A stretch of DNA of 64,000 nucleotides from an uncultured Clostridia bacterium (GCA_946403295.1 CAMIZL010000002.1:80091-144090), one strand, 5' to 3'; positions 17,701-26,896 are shown, counted from the first letter of the stretch. Notes: generated from the sequence alone by a model not told the origin. A program made the numbers and translations.

Positions 17701-18182
17701 TAAACGGCATGAACCGTGACCGTGCTGTCCTTCTTGAGGATAAGGGTCGATGCGCCGTAATCAACCTTTCCGTACGAAGTCGAAGGACCTCTTCTGACAT
17801 TGAGCTCCATCGCGGTGACCGTGGCGGTAACGAGTGTTTCGTCAACGGGCTCCTCGTCAACCTTGATATATGATGACATCGAATACCCTTCAACGATATC
17901 ACCGTCGACAACTGCACGGATATGATACCATTCTCCCGAAACCGCGATAACCGTGATCTCCTGGTCTTTCTTAAGAAGGACCTGATTACCGCCGTTATAG
18001 AGGATATTGTCACTGCCCGTCATATCGGGCGTCGTGCGCACACGAAGCTCGGATGCCGTAACGACACCTTTAACGCCCGCAGCCGATACATCGGTATCGA
18101 GAAAAGGAGTGCAGACAACGACCGCGAGGGCGATCGCGCCCGCAGCAATAAACCGACACACCTTTCTTCCAATCATCTTCAT
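14781..18182 (-). CDS. Secreted SH3-domain glucosaminidase with cadherin-like domain and GDG-repeat tail
   Basis: An 1133-residue secreted protein. Signal peptide 1-34 (ending VSAAG); SH3b-like modules around 38-108, 115-188, 280-360, 375-440 and 475-545; a KDKKDD repeat linker (about 230-262); a glucosaminidase-type catalytic domain around 600-860 (PESYKEPLRALHEQYPLWEF, SPLHLASRVKQEV, YNYYNIGAYHS, NCLIPWNNQLRSIIGGA), which in the family hydrolyses peptidoglycan N-acetylglucosaminyl bonds; a cadherin-like domain around 905-1000 (LKTLKLSDQDGNKLSLTPTL); and a tail of GDGxxx hexapeptides (1035-1133). The ATG overlaps the stop of the small upstream membrane protein gene by 4 bases. The tail has no sortase motif. 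Likely a wall-remodelling autolysin. Confidence 0.88.
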   Translation of the reverse strand: MKMIGRKVCRFIAAGAIALAVVVCTPFLDTDVSAAGVKGVVTASELRVRTTPDMTGSDNILYNGGNQVLLKKDQEITVIAVSGEWYHIRAVVDGDIVEGYSMSSYIKVDEEPVDETLVTATVTAMELNVRRGPSTSYGKVDYGASTLILKKDSTVTVHAVYDGWYYITYTEDGNKYNGFVNGSYIAVPDDAYVAELSDAQLESYLVVPSGTDGKKSEDDGKGSDTSGNNGKSEKDDKDKKDDKDKKDDKDKKDDKEEKGGKEPEKVIPEGYIEVERIINSKFNISGTVTASKLNVRKLSKKSSDIMCVLSKGDVVTVINSVTVTTNKDSDNPTKTHWYRIVVPEEGSFKVGYVVEDYLELDYTGGITAVTKYDKQTLKVNPDKKTVVKNIKKKKLKIAKNEAVTIIGEKTDASGRKYFEVTYTVNENVYSGFILTTDLNFSSVVPKYSVRFIVPIEEVSKVEELDGTEVRIVYAFEGANAVAVNAPALMMHESPAWATPVIRDGKDNPVMIYTGDSLEVLDTVLEGDTLWCNVRVMYGGKEYRGYISKEHVAPDPSLKLMSKEDEEALIGLTGGSFEAKLAAEGFPESYKEPLRALHEQYPLWEFKAFHTGLTWKDAIDNESIVGKNLIPNSKSIEWKSLDPGAYSYKTDTFVVFDGSTWVTASRDAIEYYMDPRNFLAQDTIFQFELLAYSPLTQGADAVNGILKNTAMNGTEYKYVDPEGYKRTISFTDTFLMAAEYSGVSPLHLASRVKQEVTLGATNMSNSVTGTVKGYEGLYNYYNIGAYHSTEPGGAIKNGLKFARDGSANNQTNINCLIPWNNQLRSIIGGAFYIGSNYINRGQNTIYLQKFNTTSTSTYMHQYMANVEAPWAEGKRVFTAYEDPAGTPIVFYIPVYLDMPETAAPYPAHKDNPNNWLKTLKLSDQDGNKLSLTPTLNNSSDEEYSIVVEGDVDEIKISATPVSSLAKVISDKKATLSDGMNRIVVSVQAQNGDIKEFVINIYRESGKKKDKENKNPDETNTDGADSGEGTPDGNGSTPDDGVNAGDGTTTGDGAAAGDGAASGDGTTTGDGTAAGDGATSGDGTISGDGAASGDGTTTGDGAAAGDGATSGDGTISGDGTANGDSTVTGDGITTE
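14784..15060 (-). repeat. 18-bp coding repeats (GDGxxx hexapeptides)
   Basis: About fifteen 18-base units coding GDGTTT, GDGAAA, GDGAAS, GDGATS and GDGTIS occur in tandem. Larger blocks of two or more units are themselves duplicated, such as the stretch with GDGTISGDG occurring twice. This points to recent expansion by slippage or unequal exchange. Confidence 0.9.
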
Positions 18183-18493
18183 GCAACCATACCTCTGATA
18201 TATAAGATCAAATAAACGAGAGTCGCCGCCGAATTTATCACGATCCCGGCAAACGCGTCGTTTGTATATATGTCTCTTTCCTTAAGCGAAAGCACACTCA
18301 TAACTATTCCGAGTACCGACATGGCAAAAAAGCCGAAACCGATGATCCCGATCACTTCACTGCCGCCGTCCAGTATCGCGCTTATGACCGCAAGTACCGG
18401 GATCGCGACAAGACAGGCAATGCCCGTGACAAGAAATGTAACGGCCCTGTGAGAATGATGTCTTCCTCTGAATTTTACCGACTCAATACTCAT
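18179..18493 (-). CDS. Small membrane protein, DUF6142-like
   Basis: A protein of 104 residues with three hydrophobic segments (about 17-41, 45-63 and 77-100) and a basic histidine-rich start (FRGRHHSHRA). It resembles the small DUF6142-type proteins of Lachnospiraceae in size, topology and the SLKERDIY segment, but I hold this loosely. The ATG at 18493 has AAAGGAAAC upstream and is preferred to one 13 codons earlier, which would lie too close to the promoter. The stop overlaps the start of the SH3-glucosaminidase gene (ATGA), so the two are co-expressed. Function unknown. Confidence 0.72.
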   Translation of the reverse strand: MSIESVKFRGRHHSHRAVTFLVTGIACLVAIPVLAVISAILDGGSEVIGIIGFGFFAMSVLGIVMSVLSLKERDIYTNDAFAGIVINSAATLVYLILYIRGMVA

Positions 18494-18517
18494 GATAATT
18501 ATGTTTCCTTTGTTAAA

Positions 18518-18546
18518 AGTATAATAGAACAAACACCTGACATCAA
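18518..18546 (-). promoter_or_regulatory. Candidate promoter for the DUF6142-like/SH3-glucosaminidase operon
   Basis: TTGATG (18546-18541) and TATACT (18523-18518) on the minus strand with a 17-base spacer, 24 bases before the preferred start. Confidence 0.7.
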
Positions 18547-18586
18547 TACTTAAAGAGCTAAGCTTTCTTTATCGATGCTTAAAGTT

Positions 18587-20671
18587 TTATGCCTTCTTTC
18601 TCCTTCTGAGCAGATTCAACGCACCGAACAGCAGTACCGCAGCCGGGATGAGCCCGATGTAAAGTACTCCGATCAGCGTACTCTCCTGCGCCGTAACCGC
18701 AAGTGTAGCGTTTTCCACATTTTTGACGGGTGCGAGAACGGGACTTTGATACGGTGTCAATTCCCTCACTGCGGACACGGTGAGTCTTTCGTTTGCGTAC
18801 GGTCCGCTCCAGAGGAGCATGTCGGCTGCCATGTACGGTGTCGAAAAAACTATCATCTCGCTGTAGGAGTCCGAATAATCTTCGCGCGATGCTATTCCGA
18901 TGTAGAACGGTCCCGAGACTTCCTCTCTTTCTTCTTCGCCTTCGTTAAAGCTCGTGATCAAAGCTTCCTCCGTTGTCGTCAGGATCGGCGTGACCGTCAA
19001 TGCATCGCTCAGATTGCTTCTGATAAAGAGCGGTGACGCATACGGACACAGGATCATGCTTCCTTTTCTGATGTCTTCCGTGATCGCGCAGGGCAAAACA
19101 TCGGGCAAAAGCTCTAATTTGTCACCTGACAGGTAATGACCGGAATCGTTTTCCTCTATCACATATCCCGCATCACTGTCGATGCCGTAGTGACGCATAA
19201 GGGATTCGATATTCGGGAGCGACCCGACGGATGAATCGATAAATATCATGATCTTACCGCCGCGCAGCAGATATTCGAGTATCGTATCGTATTCGCTTTC
19301 AGCGATATCCGAAGCGGGCGCATATATGACAAGCGTATCACATCCGACAAGATCACCGCCCGTAACGAGGGAAACAAAATCGTGATCGATGCCCTCACGG
19401 TCAAGGACGGCAACAAAACCGGATGAAAGTTGTTCCTCGCCGTGACCCGTAAGAAGTTTTACGAGCGGTCTTGAGGAACCTTCAACATATGAAAGCGCCG
19501 AAAGGATCCTTCCTTCGAAATCAACGCCCGTGATCTTGTAAGCCATTGATTCGGGATCGAGCTGCGATATGATCATGTCTCCGATATCCACAAAACGCTC
19601 AAGCCCCGTGTCATGATCTTCAACAAGGAATCCGCTTCCGAATTGCGACGAGATGTTCCTGTTCTTTATAAGCGCAAGAGATTCGCCTTCCAAAGCGACA
19701 ACATATTCAAGATTGTCGCAATTGTCGGTAAACCCTTGCATGATATCACTGAAGACCTTCTCCTCTTCATTTTCGCCGGTGATATAGGTGATCGTCACGT
19801 TGTCGCCAAATCCTTTGAGGTATTCTACAGTTGTATCCTCGAGAGAATAAAGGCCTCCGGCGGTCAGATCGACGTGAATGTCAAGCGCTCCCACCAAAAG
19901 ATTAAGGACAATCATGACCACGATCAAACCGGCGTAGAACCCGCCTGCTTTAAGCTTTTCCCGGCTGTTTGAGTCCTTTTTCGAGCTTGAAAGCGCAAAT
20001 ACGGTCGCAGTTATAAAAATTAAAACAAGAATTAAGAAATATATAATATCTGAAAGTGACGCTCTTCCCGCAAGTCCTTCATGAAGATGGGACAGAGGGG
20101 ATATTCCGGAGGGCAGTTCCATTCCGTAGCCTCTGAGCATCTCGATAAAGGGATCAAGCAGCGCCACAAACATCATGCACGCAAATGTCACTATACCGGC
20201 AACAAGTTCCCCCGAGAACAACGAGGATACGAACATTCCGACCGCAAGCATGGCTGCGGCAAAGAGCGCAAATGCAAGGAGCCCCCAGTATGCCGCACGA
20301 AGATTGACTTCTCCGTATAATGACATGACGAACGGATGAAACGATATGAGAACGCATCCCGCAAATATAAGTACCAGTGAGGCACAATATTTTGCTATCA
20401 CGATCCCCGTTTTTGAAACGGGAGAAGTGAGAAGAAGTCTGTCGGTGCCGAGCCTCTTTTCGTGGGCAAATACTCTCACGCAGATCACCGGCAGGAAAAA
20501 TATCAGCAACAGACTCGTAGCCTCAAGAGTATACGGATAGTCCGCCGAAGCATATGTGTAATTGTATATGTAGTGGTAAAGTCCCTCGGATATCAGGAAA
20601 AACGTGAGGAAGAGATATCCCGAGAAAGAATTAAAGTACGATTTAATTTCTTTAAAGAAGATCGTTCTCAT
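18587..20671 (-). CDS. GldF-GldG fused ABC transporter membrane component
   Basis: A 694-residue fusion. Residues 1-235 form an ABC-2 permease with six helices (SGYLFLTFFLISEGLYHYIY, HEKRLGTDRLLLTSPVS). From about 250 another helix leads into a GldG-like extracellular region of some 400 residues (DLTAGGLYSLEDTTVEYLKG, LTGHGEEQL, LVIYAPASDIAESEYDTILEYLLRGGKIMIFID), ending in a C-terminal helix and the RRRKKA tail. In Bacteroidota GldA/F/G is linked to gliding, but homologues in non-gliding Firmicutes are exporters of unknown cargo. AAAGGAG stands before the ATG. It overlaps the ATPase gene upstream by 20 bases and clearly works with it. Confidence 0.88.
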   Translation of the reverse strand: MRTIFFKEIKSYFNSFSGYLFLTFFLISEGLYHYIYNYTYASADYPYTLEATSLLLIFFLPVICVRVFAHEKRLGTDRLLLTSPVSKTGIVIAKYCASLVLIFAGCVLISFHPFVMSLYGEVNLRAAYWGLLAFALFAAAMLAVGMFVSSLFSGELVAGIVTFACMMFVALLDPFIEMLRGYGMELPSGISPLSHLHEGLAGRASLSDIIYFLILVLIFITATVFALSSSKKDSNSREKLKAGGFYAGLIVVMIVLNLLVGALDIHVDLTAGGLYSLEDTTVEYLKGFGDNVTITYITGENEEEKVFSDIMQGFTDNCDNLEYVVALEGESLALIKNRNISSQFGSGFLVEDHDTGLERFVDIGDMIISQLDPESMAYKITGVDFEGRILSALSYVEGSSRPLVKLLTGHGEEQLSSGFVAVLDREGIDHDFVSLVTGGDLVGCDTLVIYAPASDIAESEYDTILEYLLRGGKIMIFIDSSVGSLPNIESLMRHYGIDSDAGYVIEENDSGHYLSGDKLELLPDVLPCAITEDIRKGSMILCPYASPLFIRSNLSDALTVTPILTTTEEALITSFNEGEEEREEVSGPFYIGIASREDYSDSYSEMIVFSTPYMAADMLLWSGPYANERLTVSAVRELTPYQSPVLAPVKNVENATLAVTAQESTLIGVLYIGLIPAAVLLFGALNLLRRRKKA

Positions 20672-21677
20672 CTGATTCTCCTTTCTCGATCATCTCCGTC
20701 TTTATACGGCGTACCCTCTTCTGAGCCTTTTCGAATTCTGCCTCGGATGCCTCGATCATCCCGAGATATACTTCTTCGAGACTCTTCATCGAAGGAGCGA
20801 GTCGTTCTATATAGAGACCCTCGTTTGCTATGTTTTCAAAGAGCTGCTTTTTTATATCGGTCTTGTAATCGTTTAAGGAATAAGTACATCCGCCTGTTGC
20901 CGTCTTTCCCACAAAGCGCACGTTGCAGAGCGGTTTGAGCGGCGAAAGTACTCTCTCGCATTCCGAAGCTTCCGCGGGGATATCGATCAAAAATCCCGCT
21001 TCTTTGAGAAATTTCTTTTCAAAATACTCCTTTGTTCCCGCAGCGATCAACCTTCCGCGGTTGATAACGAGCATATCGTCACATACGGCGCTGATCTGCG
21101 AGAGGATATGCGAACTGATCACTATCGTCGTACCCGATTCCTTGAGGTTCTTTAAGACTTTCTTAAATCCCGCCGTTTGTCCCGGATCAAGTCCGTTCGA
21201 GGGTTCATCGAGCAAAAGTACTTTCGGCGTTCCGACTATCGCACCCGCGATAGCCACACGCTGCTTTGTTCCCTTTGAGAGTTGCCCGATAAGCTTTTCC
21301 TTTTCGGGAACTATGTCCGTCAGCTTCATGACGTTGCAGGCTTCAAGAGCCCCCTTCTTTCCGGCAAATCCTTTCAGCCCGGCTACGAAGCGAAGATATT
21401 CCATAACGGTCATCTCGGGGTAAAGAGGAGGATTCTCGGGAAGATATCCCATGATGCGCATCGCCTGTTTTCTTTCTTTTGCGATATCGAAACCGCAAAC
21501 CCTGACACTTCCCGCGGTCGGTTCCATATATCCGCTTATGATGCTGAGAGCCGTAGTCTTTCCGGCTCCGTTGGGTCCCAAAAATCCAACGATCCTACCC
21601 TCTGCGGCATTAAATGACATTGCCGACAAGGCCGTTTGATCGCCATATAATTTTTTGATGTTCTTTACCTCAAGCAA
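20652..21677 (-). CDS. ABC transporter ATP-binding protein (GldA-like)
   Basis: A 341-residue ATPase. Visible motifs: Walker A GPNGAGKTT, the Q-loop region YLPENPPLYPEMTV, signature LSKGTKQR, Walker B VLLLDEPSNGLDP and the switch histidine in SSHILSQ. The first 225 residues are the ATPase domain; the C-terminal hundred residues form the extra domain common in ABC-2 export ATPases and end in a charged helix. The start is TTG with GAGAGG at normal spacing; no ATG lies nearby. It is followed with a 20-base overlap by the GldF-GldG fusion, with which it should form an exporter. Confidence 0.92.
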   Translation of the reverse strand: MLEVKNIKKLYGDQTALSAMSFNAAEGRIVGFLGPNGAGKTTALSIISGYMEPTAGSVRVCGFDIAKERKQAMRIMGYLPENPPLYPEMTVMEYLRFVAGLKGFAGKKGALEACNVMKLTDIVPEKEKLIGQLSKGTKQRVAIAGAIVGTPKVLLLDEPSNGLDPGQTAGFKKVLKNLKESGTTIVISSHILSQISAVCDDMLVINRGRLIAAGTKEYFEKKFLKEAGFLIDIPAEASECERVLSPLKPLCNVRFVGKTATGGCTYSLNDYKTDIKKQLFENIANEGLYIERLAPSMKSLEEVYLGMIEASEAEFEKAQKRVRRIKTEMIEKGESDENDLL

Positions 21678-21826
21678 ATCCGGTACCTCTCTTTAAATTG
21701 ATAGATCACACAGAATCTTTCCCATAACGTTATAATAAACATTTGTGTCAGTTCGGTGAACCGCATTTGTCTTTTATGGGATAATAGCGTGACAAACCGC
21801 CAAGCCTCTTTCAGGGAAGGGTTGCG

Positions 21827-22594
21827 TCACTGATGATACATAAGAATTGCGGCCGCAATGGCAGCATTCAGGGACTCGACTTCGCCCTGCATGGGAATAA
21901 ACACCCTGACATCGGCAAGATCCGCCACAGGGTCCGATATGCCGCGGCCCTCGTTACCGATTATGATCGCGCGACGCGCCTCAAAGGGAGTTTCTCTCAT
22001 GTCAGAGGCGCCTTTAAGATGTGCGGCATAAACGGTATGTCCGCTTTCTTTAAGATTCTTGATCGTTCTTTGCATATCACCGGAATATGCAAAAGGAACG
22101 CGCAGTATAGATCCCATCGTGGAGCGGACCACTTTGGGACTGAATATGTCTGTCGTGCCGTTACTCATGATAACGGCCTCTATGCCCGCCGCTTCCGCGG
22201 TACGGATTATGGTCCCGAGATTTCCGGGATCCTGAATATCCTCAAGTATCAGCACTCTGTCGAAGCTCTCAAGTTCTTCCTCATTTCTTAAAAGAGGTTC
22301 TTCCCTGACGGTTGCAAGAATACCCTGATCAGTTACCGTCTCGCACACGTGGCTTAAGACGCTGTCCGCAACAACTACCGCGTTTTCTGTGGGAAGTCCT
22401 TTTTCGGAAGCGTACGTGGCGCTGACATATACGTTATCGACAAGCTCCCTGCGTGTCGAAATGGCATCTCTTATGATGCGGTCTCCTTCAAGCACAAAAA
22501 GCCCGGCCTGTGTGCGTTCCTTTTTGGAACGCTGCAGTGCTGCGAGCTCTTTTATCTTTTTGTTTGACGTACTTTCGATCATCTGCATTTTCAA
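21827..22594 (-). CDS. SpoU/TrmH-family RNA 2'-O-methyltransferase
   Basis: A 255-residue methyltransferase with an N-terminal substrate-binding domain ([36 protein letters not shown]) and a C-terminal knotted SPOUT domain. All three SpoU motifs are visible: [32 protein letters not shown] and [19 protein letters not shown]. The methyl donor would be S-adenosylmethionine; the target (a tRNA or 23S rRNA ribose) cannot be told from the sequence. The ATG overlaps the prfA stop by 4 bases, so it is coupled to the translation block. Two further methionines (MQM, MIES) within the first five codons are alternative starts. Confidence 0.92.
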   Translation of the reverse strand: MKMQMIESTSNKKIKELAALQRSKKERTQAGLFVLEGDRIIRDAISTRRELVDNVYVSATYASEKGLPTENAVVVADSVLSHVCETVTDQGILATVREEPLLRNEEELESFDRVLILEDIQDPGNLGTIIRTAEAAGIEAVIMSNGTTDIFSPKVVRSTMGSILRVPFAYSGDMQRTIKNLKESGHTVYAAHLKGASDMRETPFEARRAIIIGNEGRGISDPVADLADVRVFIPMQGEVESLNAAIAAAILMYHQ

Positions 22595-23676
22595 CTCTCC
22601 GACTCTCCGAGATGTAAAAGCTTTTCTGCCCGATCTGCCGCGCTGAGGCTGTCGAGAAGCTCGGTAAGATTTCCGTTCATGACATCTTCAAGGGTGTAAA
22701 GGGTAAGTTTGATCCTGTGATCGGTACACCTGCTCTGAGGGAAATTGTATGTTCTGATCTTTTCGGAACGATCTCCCGTTCCGATCTGGCTTCTGCGATT
22801 GCTCGCTTCCTTCTCGTGAGCCTTCTCAAGCTCCATCTCGTAAAGCTTTGCCCTCAAAACCTTCAATGCCTTGTCTCTGTTCTTGAGCTGGGACTTCTCG
22901 TCCTGGCACGAGATCACGATACCCGTGGGTATATGCGTCAGGCGCACCGCGGAGTCTGTCGTATTGACGCACTGTCCGCCGTTTCCCGATGCCCTGAAAA
23001 CATCAAATTTACAATCATTGAGGTCAAGGTTCACGTCAACTTCCTCAGCCTCCGGAAGGATCGCCACGGTGGCCGTCGACGTATGGATACGTCCGCCGGA
23101 CTCGGTTACGGGGATCCTCTGTACGCGGTGAACACCGCTCTCGTACTTAAGCCTCGAAAAGACGCCCTGGCCGTTGATCATAAAAACTATTTCCTTGAAA
23201 CCGCCGATGCCGTTTTCGTTCGCGCTGACCATCTCGGTCTTCCAACGCATGGAATCGGCGAATTTCTGGTACATTCTGAACAGATCTCCCGCGAAAAGCG
23301 CTGCTTCGTCGCCTCCGGCACCCGCTCTTATCTCGACAACAACATTCTTGCCGTCGTCGGGATCCTTGGGTAAAAGGAGGATCTTGAGTTCCCCGTCAAG
23401 GACATCCGCGCGTTCCTTCGCATTTGAAAGCTCTTCTTTCACAAGCTCTCTCATTTCGGGATCCGTCTCGGCATCAAGCATCGACATCGAATCCTCGATA
23501 TCCTGATTAACCTTCTTGTATTCCTCATATTTGGCCGCAATAACGGAAAGCTCCGATTCTTCCTTCATGAGCTTTCTGAAACGTTCCTGATCCCCGGCAA
23601 CCCCGGGCGAGGCGAGTTCATCCCGAACCTCTTCGTACCTGAGTACGATATCTTCGAGCTTCTCGTAAATATCCAT
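22591..23676 (-). CDS. prfA: Peptide chain release factor 1
   Basis: A 361-residue class I release factor that reads UAA and UAG. The stop-codon recognition PxT element is in [17 protein letters not shown], which marks it as RF1 rather than RF2, and the peptidyl-hydrolysis loop reads [16 protein letters not shown]. The glutamine of GGQ is the substrate of PrmC, encoded just upstream. Length and order of domains are normal. It lies 131 bases after prmC and overlaps the rRNA/tRNA methyltransferase gene by 4 bases. Confidence 0.96.
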   Translation of the reverse strand: MDIYEKLEDIVLRYEEVRDELASPGVAGDQERFRKLMKEESELSVIAAKYEEYKKVNQDIEDSMSMLDAETDPEMRELVKEELSNAKERADVLDGELKILLLPKDPDDGKNVVVEIRAGAGGDEAALFAGDLFRMYQKFADSMRWKTEMVSANENGIGGFKEIVFMINGQGVFSRLKYESGVHRVQRIPVTESGGRIHTSTATVAILPEAEEVDVNLDLNDCKFDVFRASGNGGQCVNTTDSAVRLTHIPTGIVISCQDEKSQLKNRDKALKVLRAKLYEMELEKAHEKEASNRRSQIGTGDRSEKIRTYNFPQSRCTDHRIKLTLYTLEDVMNGNLTELLDSLSAADRAEKLLHLGESES

Positions 23677-23807
23677 CCTGATCTCCTGATATGTACCTTT
23701 ATTCCGGTGTTTATTGCTTTGCTTACTTCTTTGCTTCTTCCGGGAGGGCGGTACCGCTCCCTGTGTGTTCGGGCGTATACGGCTTTCCCTGTTTTACGCC
23801 CGCGCGT

Positions 23808-24674
23808 TTATGTAACGGGTTTATATCCGCTCACAACTCTCGGCAGTCCCGCAAGATCCCTGTGAACGGTTACATCCGTAAGTCCCGCTTCGCGCATCAT
23901 CCCGGCGACTTCCTCCGTTTGTTCTTCACCCGTTTCAAGCGCCAAAAATGCGCCCCTTGATAAATGCTGCGGAGCGCATGAAATAATACGTCTGTAAAAC
24001 AGAAGTCCATCCTCTCCGCCTTCAAGTGCAAGCCGCGGCTCATAAACGGCAACCTCGGGTTCAAGTTTATCGATCATATCCTTCGCGATATAGGGCGGAT
24101 TGGAAATGATGATGTCAAACTCCCCCTCGACAGATCCAAACAGATCCGAAACGAGGATCTTCACATCCGCGTTGTTCGCTTTTGCATTTCTGCCGGCGAG
24201 CGCGACAGCGTCCTCCGAAATATCAGAAAGAGTCACATCGCTCACGCCCGCAAGAACAGCTACACTGATGCCGATACAACCTGTTCCCGTACACATGTCG
24301 AGTACCCTTGGCTCCCTTCCCAACCGTTCACAACGCTCCTTCGCTTTTCCCGCTTCCCTAACGGCCAGCTCGGCAAGGATCTCGGTGTCGAACCTGGGGA
24401 TCAGACAATCTTTGGTACAAAAGAAATCAAGCCCCATGAAAGAAGTTCGCCCTATAATATACTCAAGAGGCTCACGACTGAGGCGTCTTGAAAGGATCTC
24501 TTCAAAACGCTTTTCATAAGCCTCCGAAACCTTATCTTGTTCGTGAAGGAGCACGGCAGCCATATTGAGACCGGTTACCTCGCAGATCATGATCCGCGCA
24601 CATGAAGCATGGTCCGCTATGCCTGCTTTTTTAAGCTCTGTGTCCGCCTTGTTCAGTAATTCTCTGTACGTCAC
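23808..24674 (-). CDS. prmC: Release factor glutamine methyltransferase
   Basis: A 288-residue S-adenosylmethionine enzyme that methylates the glutamine of the GGQ motif of RF1/RF2. An N-terminal helical domain (1-80, YRELLNKADTELKKAGI, REPLEYIIGRTSFMGLDF) is followed by the methyltransferase fold with RVLDMCTGTGCIGIS (motif I) and the catalytic ISNPPYIAKDM. The last residues are GYKPVT. Its start overlaps the end of the upstream DUF1385 gene by 4 bases and prfA lies downstream, the usual clostridial order yqhQ-prmC-prfA. Confidence 0.95.
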   Translation of the reverse strand: MTYRELLNKADTELKKAGIADHASCARIMICEVTGLNMAAVLLHEQDKVSEAYEKRFEEILSRRLSREPLEYIIGRTSFMGLDFFCTKDCLIPRFDTEILAELAVREAGKAKERCERLGREPRVLDMCTGTGCIGISVAVLAGVSDVTLSDISEDAVALAGRNAKANNADVKILVSDLFGSVEGEFDIIISNPPYIAKDMIDKLEPEVAVYEPRLALEGGEDGLLFYRRIISCAPQHLSRGAFLALETGEEQTEEVAGMMREAGLTDVTVHRDLAGLPRVVSGYKPVT

Positions 24675-26440
24675 TGAGTATTGTCCTTCTTGTTTTTATT
24701 TACAAAATATCTGTCGAGTTTCTTAAGAACCTCGTCATCCTCGTCATCTTCAATGATGACAGCACGCTTCTCGATCTCCACGGGAGCCCTGTGATTGATG
24801 CCCTTTGTGGCCTCGGGAGCGCTGTCCATTCCTGTATTCCTCTTGCCTGCCGATCTTCTTCCTCTGAAGTATCCGAGATTATCGGAATCTTCCGGGTTCC
24901 CGGCTTTTCCGGACCCTGCCGACTCTTCGGATGCCTCATTTGCCTCTGCGTTTGTTTCGGTCTTTTCGGCTTCCTCAGCTTTTTCTTCAATTGCCCCGGT
25001 TTCTGCCCCGGCTGTCTCTTCTGCTGCTTCGGTTTCTGCCCCGGTCGCCTCTTCTGCTGCTTCGGTTTTTGTCCCGGCTACATCTTCTACTGCTTCGGCT
25101 TCGTCCGCAACTGATGCTGCCTCAGACTTTGATTCGGCTTCCTCAACTGCTTCAGCTGCCTCAACCGCTTCGGTCATCCCGGCTTCCTCAACAGTCTCAG
25201 CTGCTTCGGTTACTTCGGCTTCTGCCCCGGCTGCGTCTTCTGCCGCTTCAGCTTCTGCCCCGGCTGCCTTAGCCTTTGATCTTGAAGGATCGGAAGCGAT
25301 TATATCAAAATCATCATCGAGATCCTCGATCGGATCGGTGATGCCGCCGATGCGAACATTTGCGACAACCTCTGCCTCGATCGGTTCTTCGATCTCATGT
25401 TTATGCTTGTTGCGCTTATTCTTCTTTGATTTGGATCCGTGCGGTTTGTTGACCTGAACGTCCTTTTTCTCTTTCTTCTCTTCGGGAGCGGCTTTAGGCT
25501 CTTCCTTATCACAACATGCCGAATCTTTCTCGTCATATTTCTCAAGGAATTCTTTCCAGTCAAATACCGCCTCAACGCTTGTGATGGCAACCTCGATCAT
25601 GCTTTCGTCGGGTTCCCTTGTCGTAAGCTTCTGAAGTAAAAGACCGGGTTTCGAAAGGGCGTTGATCACGGGATTGGTCGTTCTTCCGGCAAATTTAATG
25701 AATTCGTACGAAACACCTGCGATAACAGGGATCAAAAGGAGTCTGAAAACGATACGGAGCCAGAAATTATCGACTCTGATCACCATAAAGAAAAGAACGG
25801 AAAGAACCATAACGTAAAGCATGAAACTGGTTCCGCATCTCTTATGCTCTCTCGATTGCGCCTTGACGTTTTCAACCGTGAGCTCCAACCCGTTTTCAAT
25901 ACAGTTTATGGATTTATGCTCTGCACCGTGGTACATAAAGACACGCTTGATGTCTTTCATGAACGAGATCGCCGCTATATAAAGGACGAATAACGTAACT
26001 CTTATGATACCCTCGATAAGAGCCTGTAAAAATTCGGATTTAACAACATCTTTAATGAGTGTTGCCGCAAAGAAAGGCAGCAACATGAAAAGTCCGACTG
26101 CAAGAATTATGGAAAGAACAACCGAACCGGCCATGATAATGTCTTCCTTGGTCTTATCCTTGGCTGTCATGGGCTTATCGGCCTCGCCGGTCTCCTCTTC
26201 GTAGATACGTGCGGAATATGTGAGCGTCTTCACACCCACAAAGAGCGATTCACCAAAAATTATAACTCCTCTGATAACAGGGAGTCCGAAGAACTTCACC
26301 CTCTTGGTAAGACTGACATGAGACTGCTTTTCAACAACGATCTCCTCATCATTCTTACGTACAGCGACAGCGTACTCGTCGCCGTTTTTCATCATTACGC
26401 CTTCCATAACGGCCTGACCGCCGATACCGGATGCTTTCAT
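24671..26440 (-). CDS. DUF1385 (YqhQ-like) membrane protein with long acidic tail
   Basis: A 589-residue protein. The first 310 residues are the conserved YqhQ/DUF1385 part (GIGGQAVMEGVMMKNGDEYAVAVRK, FYGxxx-like VMRVFMYHGAEHKSINCIENG, EHKRCGTSFM), with four membrane segments around 105-130, 145-165, 205-230 and 232-250. From about 315 an extra region follows: a lysine-rich stretch (KKEKKDVQVNKPHGSKSKKNKRNKHKH) and then some 150 residues made almost only of Ala, Glu, Val and Thr (EAVEEA, GAETEAAEE repeats), ending in a short basic helix. Family members without the tail are about 300 residues. The function of the family is unknown. It sits between rpmE and prmC. Confidence 0.9.
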   Translation of the reverse strand: MKASGIGGQAVMEGVMMKNGDEYAVAVRKNDEEIVVEKQSHVSLTKRVKFFGLPVIRGVIIFGESLFVGVKTLTYSARIYEEETGEADKPMTAKDKTKEDIIMAGSVVLSIILAVGLFMLLPFFAATLIKDVVKSEFLQALIEGIIRVTLFVLYIAAISFMKDIKRVFMYHGAEHKSINCIENGLELTVENVKAQSREHKRCGTSFMLYVMVLSVLFFMVIRVDNFWLRIVFRLLLIPVIAGVSYEFIKFAGRTTNPVINALSKPGLLLQKLTTREPDESMIEVAITSVEAVFDWKEFLEKYDEKDSACCDKEEPKAAPEEKKEKKDVQVNKPHGSKSKKNKRNKHKHEIEEPIEAEVVANVRIGGITDPIEDLDDDFDIIASDPSRSKAKAAGAEAEAAEDAAGAEAEVTEAAETVEEAGMTEAVEAAEAVEEAESKSEAASVADEAEAVEDVAGTKTEAAEEATGAETEAAEETAGAETGAIEEKAEEAEKTETNAEANEASEESAGSGKAGNPEDSDNLGYFRGRRSAGKRNTGMDSAPEATKGINHRAPVEIEKRAVIIEDDEDDEVLKKLDRYFVNKNKKDNTQ

Positions 26441-26481
26441 ATCCTTCCCCTTTCGAAAAGATCCCTCACCAAACTAAAGAA

Positions 26482-26509
26482 GGTTGAGACCAGTAACCTA
26501 ATCTCAACC
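26482..26509 (-). terminator. Hairpin after rpmE
   Basis: GGTTGAGA and TCTCAACC form a perfect 8-bp stem with a 12-base loop, 18 bases past the rpmE stop; CTTCTTTAG follows on the minus strand. It probably reduces read-through into the DUF1385 gene. Confidence 0.55.
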
Positions 26510-26526
26510 CTTTTACATGACATTTA

Positions 26527-26733
26527 TCAGTTATTTGCAAGACCGTATTTACGATTAAACTTATCGATTGCACCGCGGGTCTGAACTGCCTTCTGCTGTC
26601 CTGTGTAGAAGGGATGGCATTTTGAACAGATCTCGACGTGTATTTCCTGCTTCGTAGAGCCTGTCTCAAATTCATTGCCGCAGTTGCAAACAACCTTAGC
26701 CTTGTAATATGTAGGCTGGATGTCCTCTCTCAT
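26527..26733 (-). CDS. rpmE: 50S ribosomal protein L31, zinc-binding form
   Basis: A 68-residue ribosomal protein that starts [19 protein letters not shown] and ends [11 protein letters not shown]. Four cysteines (C16, C18, C37 and C40, in CNCG and CSKC) give the C+ zinc-binding form of L31; zinc-starvation paralogues lack them. GAGAGGTGAG precedes the ATG and a good promoter lies 60 bases upstream. It stands between the DUF4364 and DUF1385 genes, close to rho, as in many Clostridia. Confidence 0.97.
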   Translation of the reverse strand: MREDIQPTYYKAKVVCNCGNEFETGSTKQEIHVEICSKCHPFYTGQQKAVQTRGAIDKFNRKYGLANN

Positions 26734-26794
26734 TGTTTCTCACCTCTCTGCTCAAATACTCATCATCCATCTCTCATGGACACATAGCCTAAGT

Positions 26795-26823
26795 ATGATA
26801 ACACACAAAAAATCAAAAATCAA
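26795..26823 (-). promoter_or_regulatory. Candidate promoter for rpmE
   Basis: TTGATT (26823-26818) and TATCAT (26800-26795) on the minus strand with a 17-base spacer, in the 163-base gap between the DUF4364 gene and rpmE. Confidence 0.65.
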
Positions 26824-26896
26824 TACCAATTATTCAGATTCACAACTATTTGCGCGCACCGCGGAACTTTTGCGTCCCGTCCGTTCATACCGGCGC

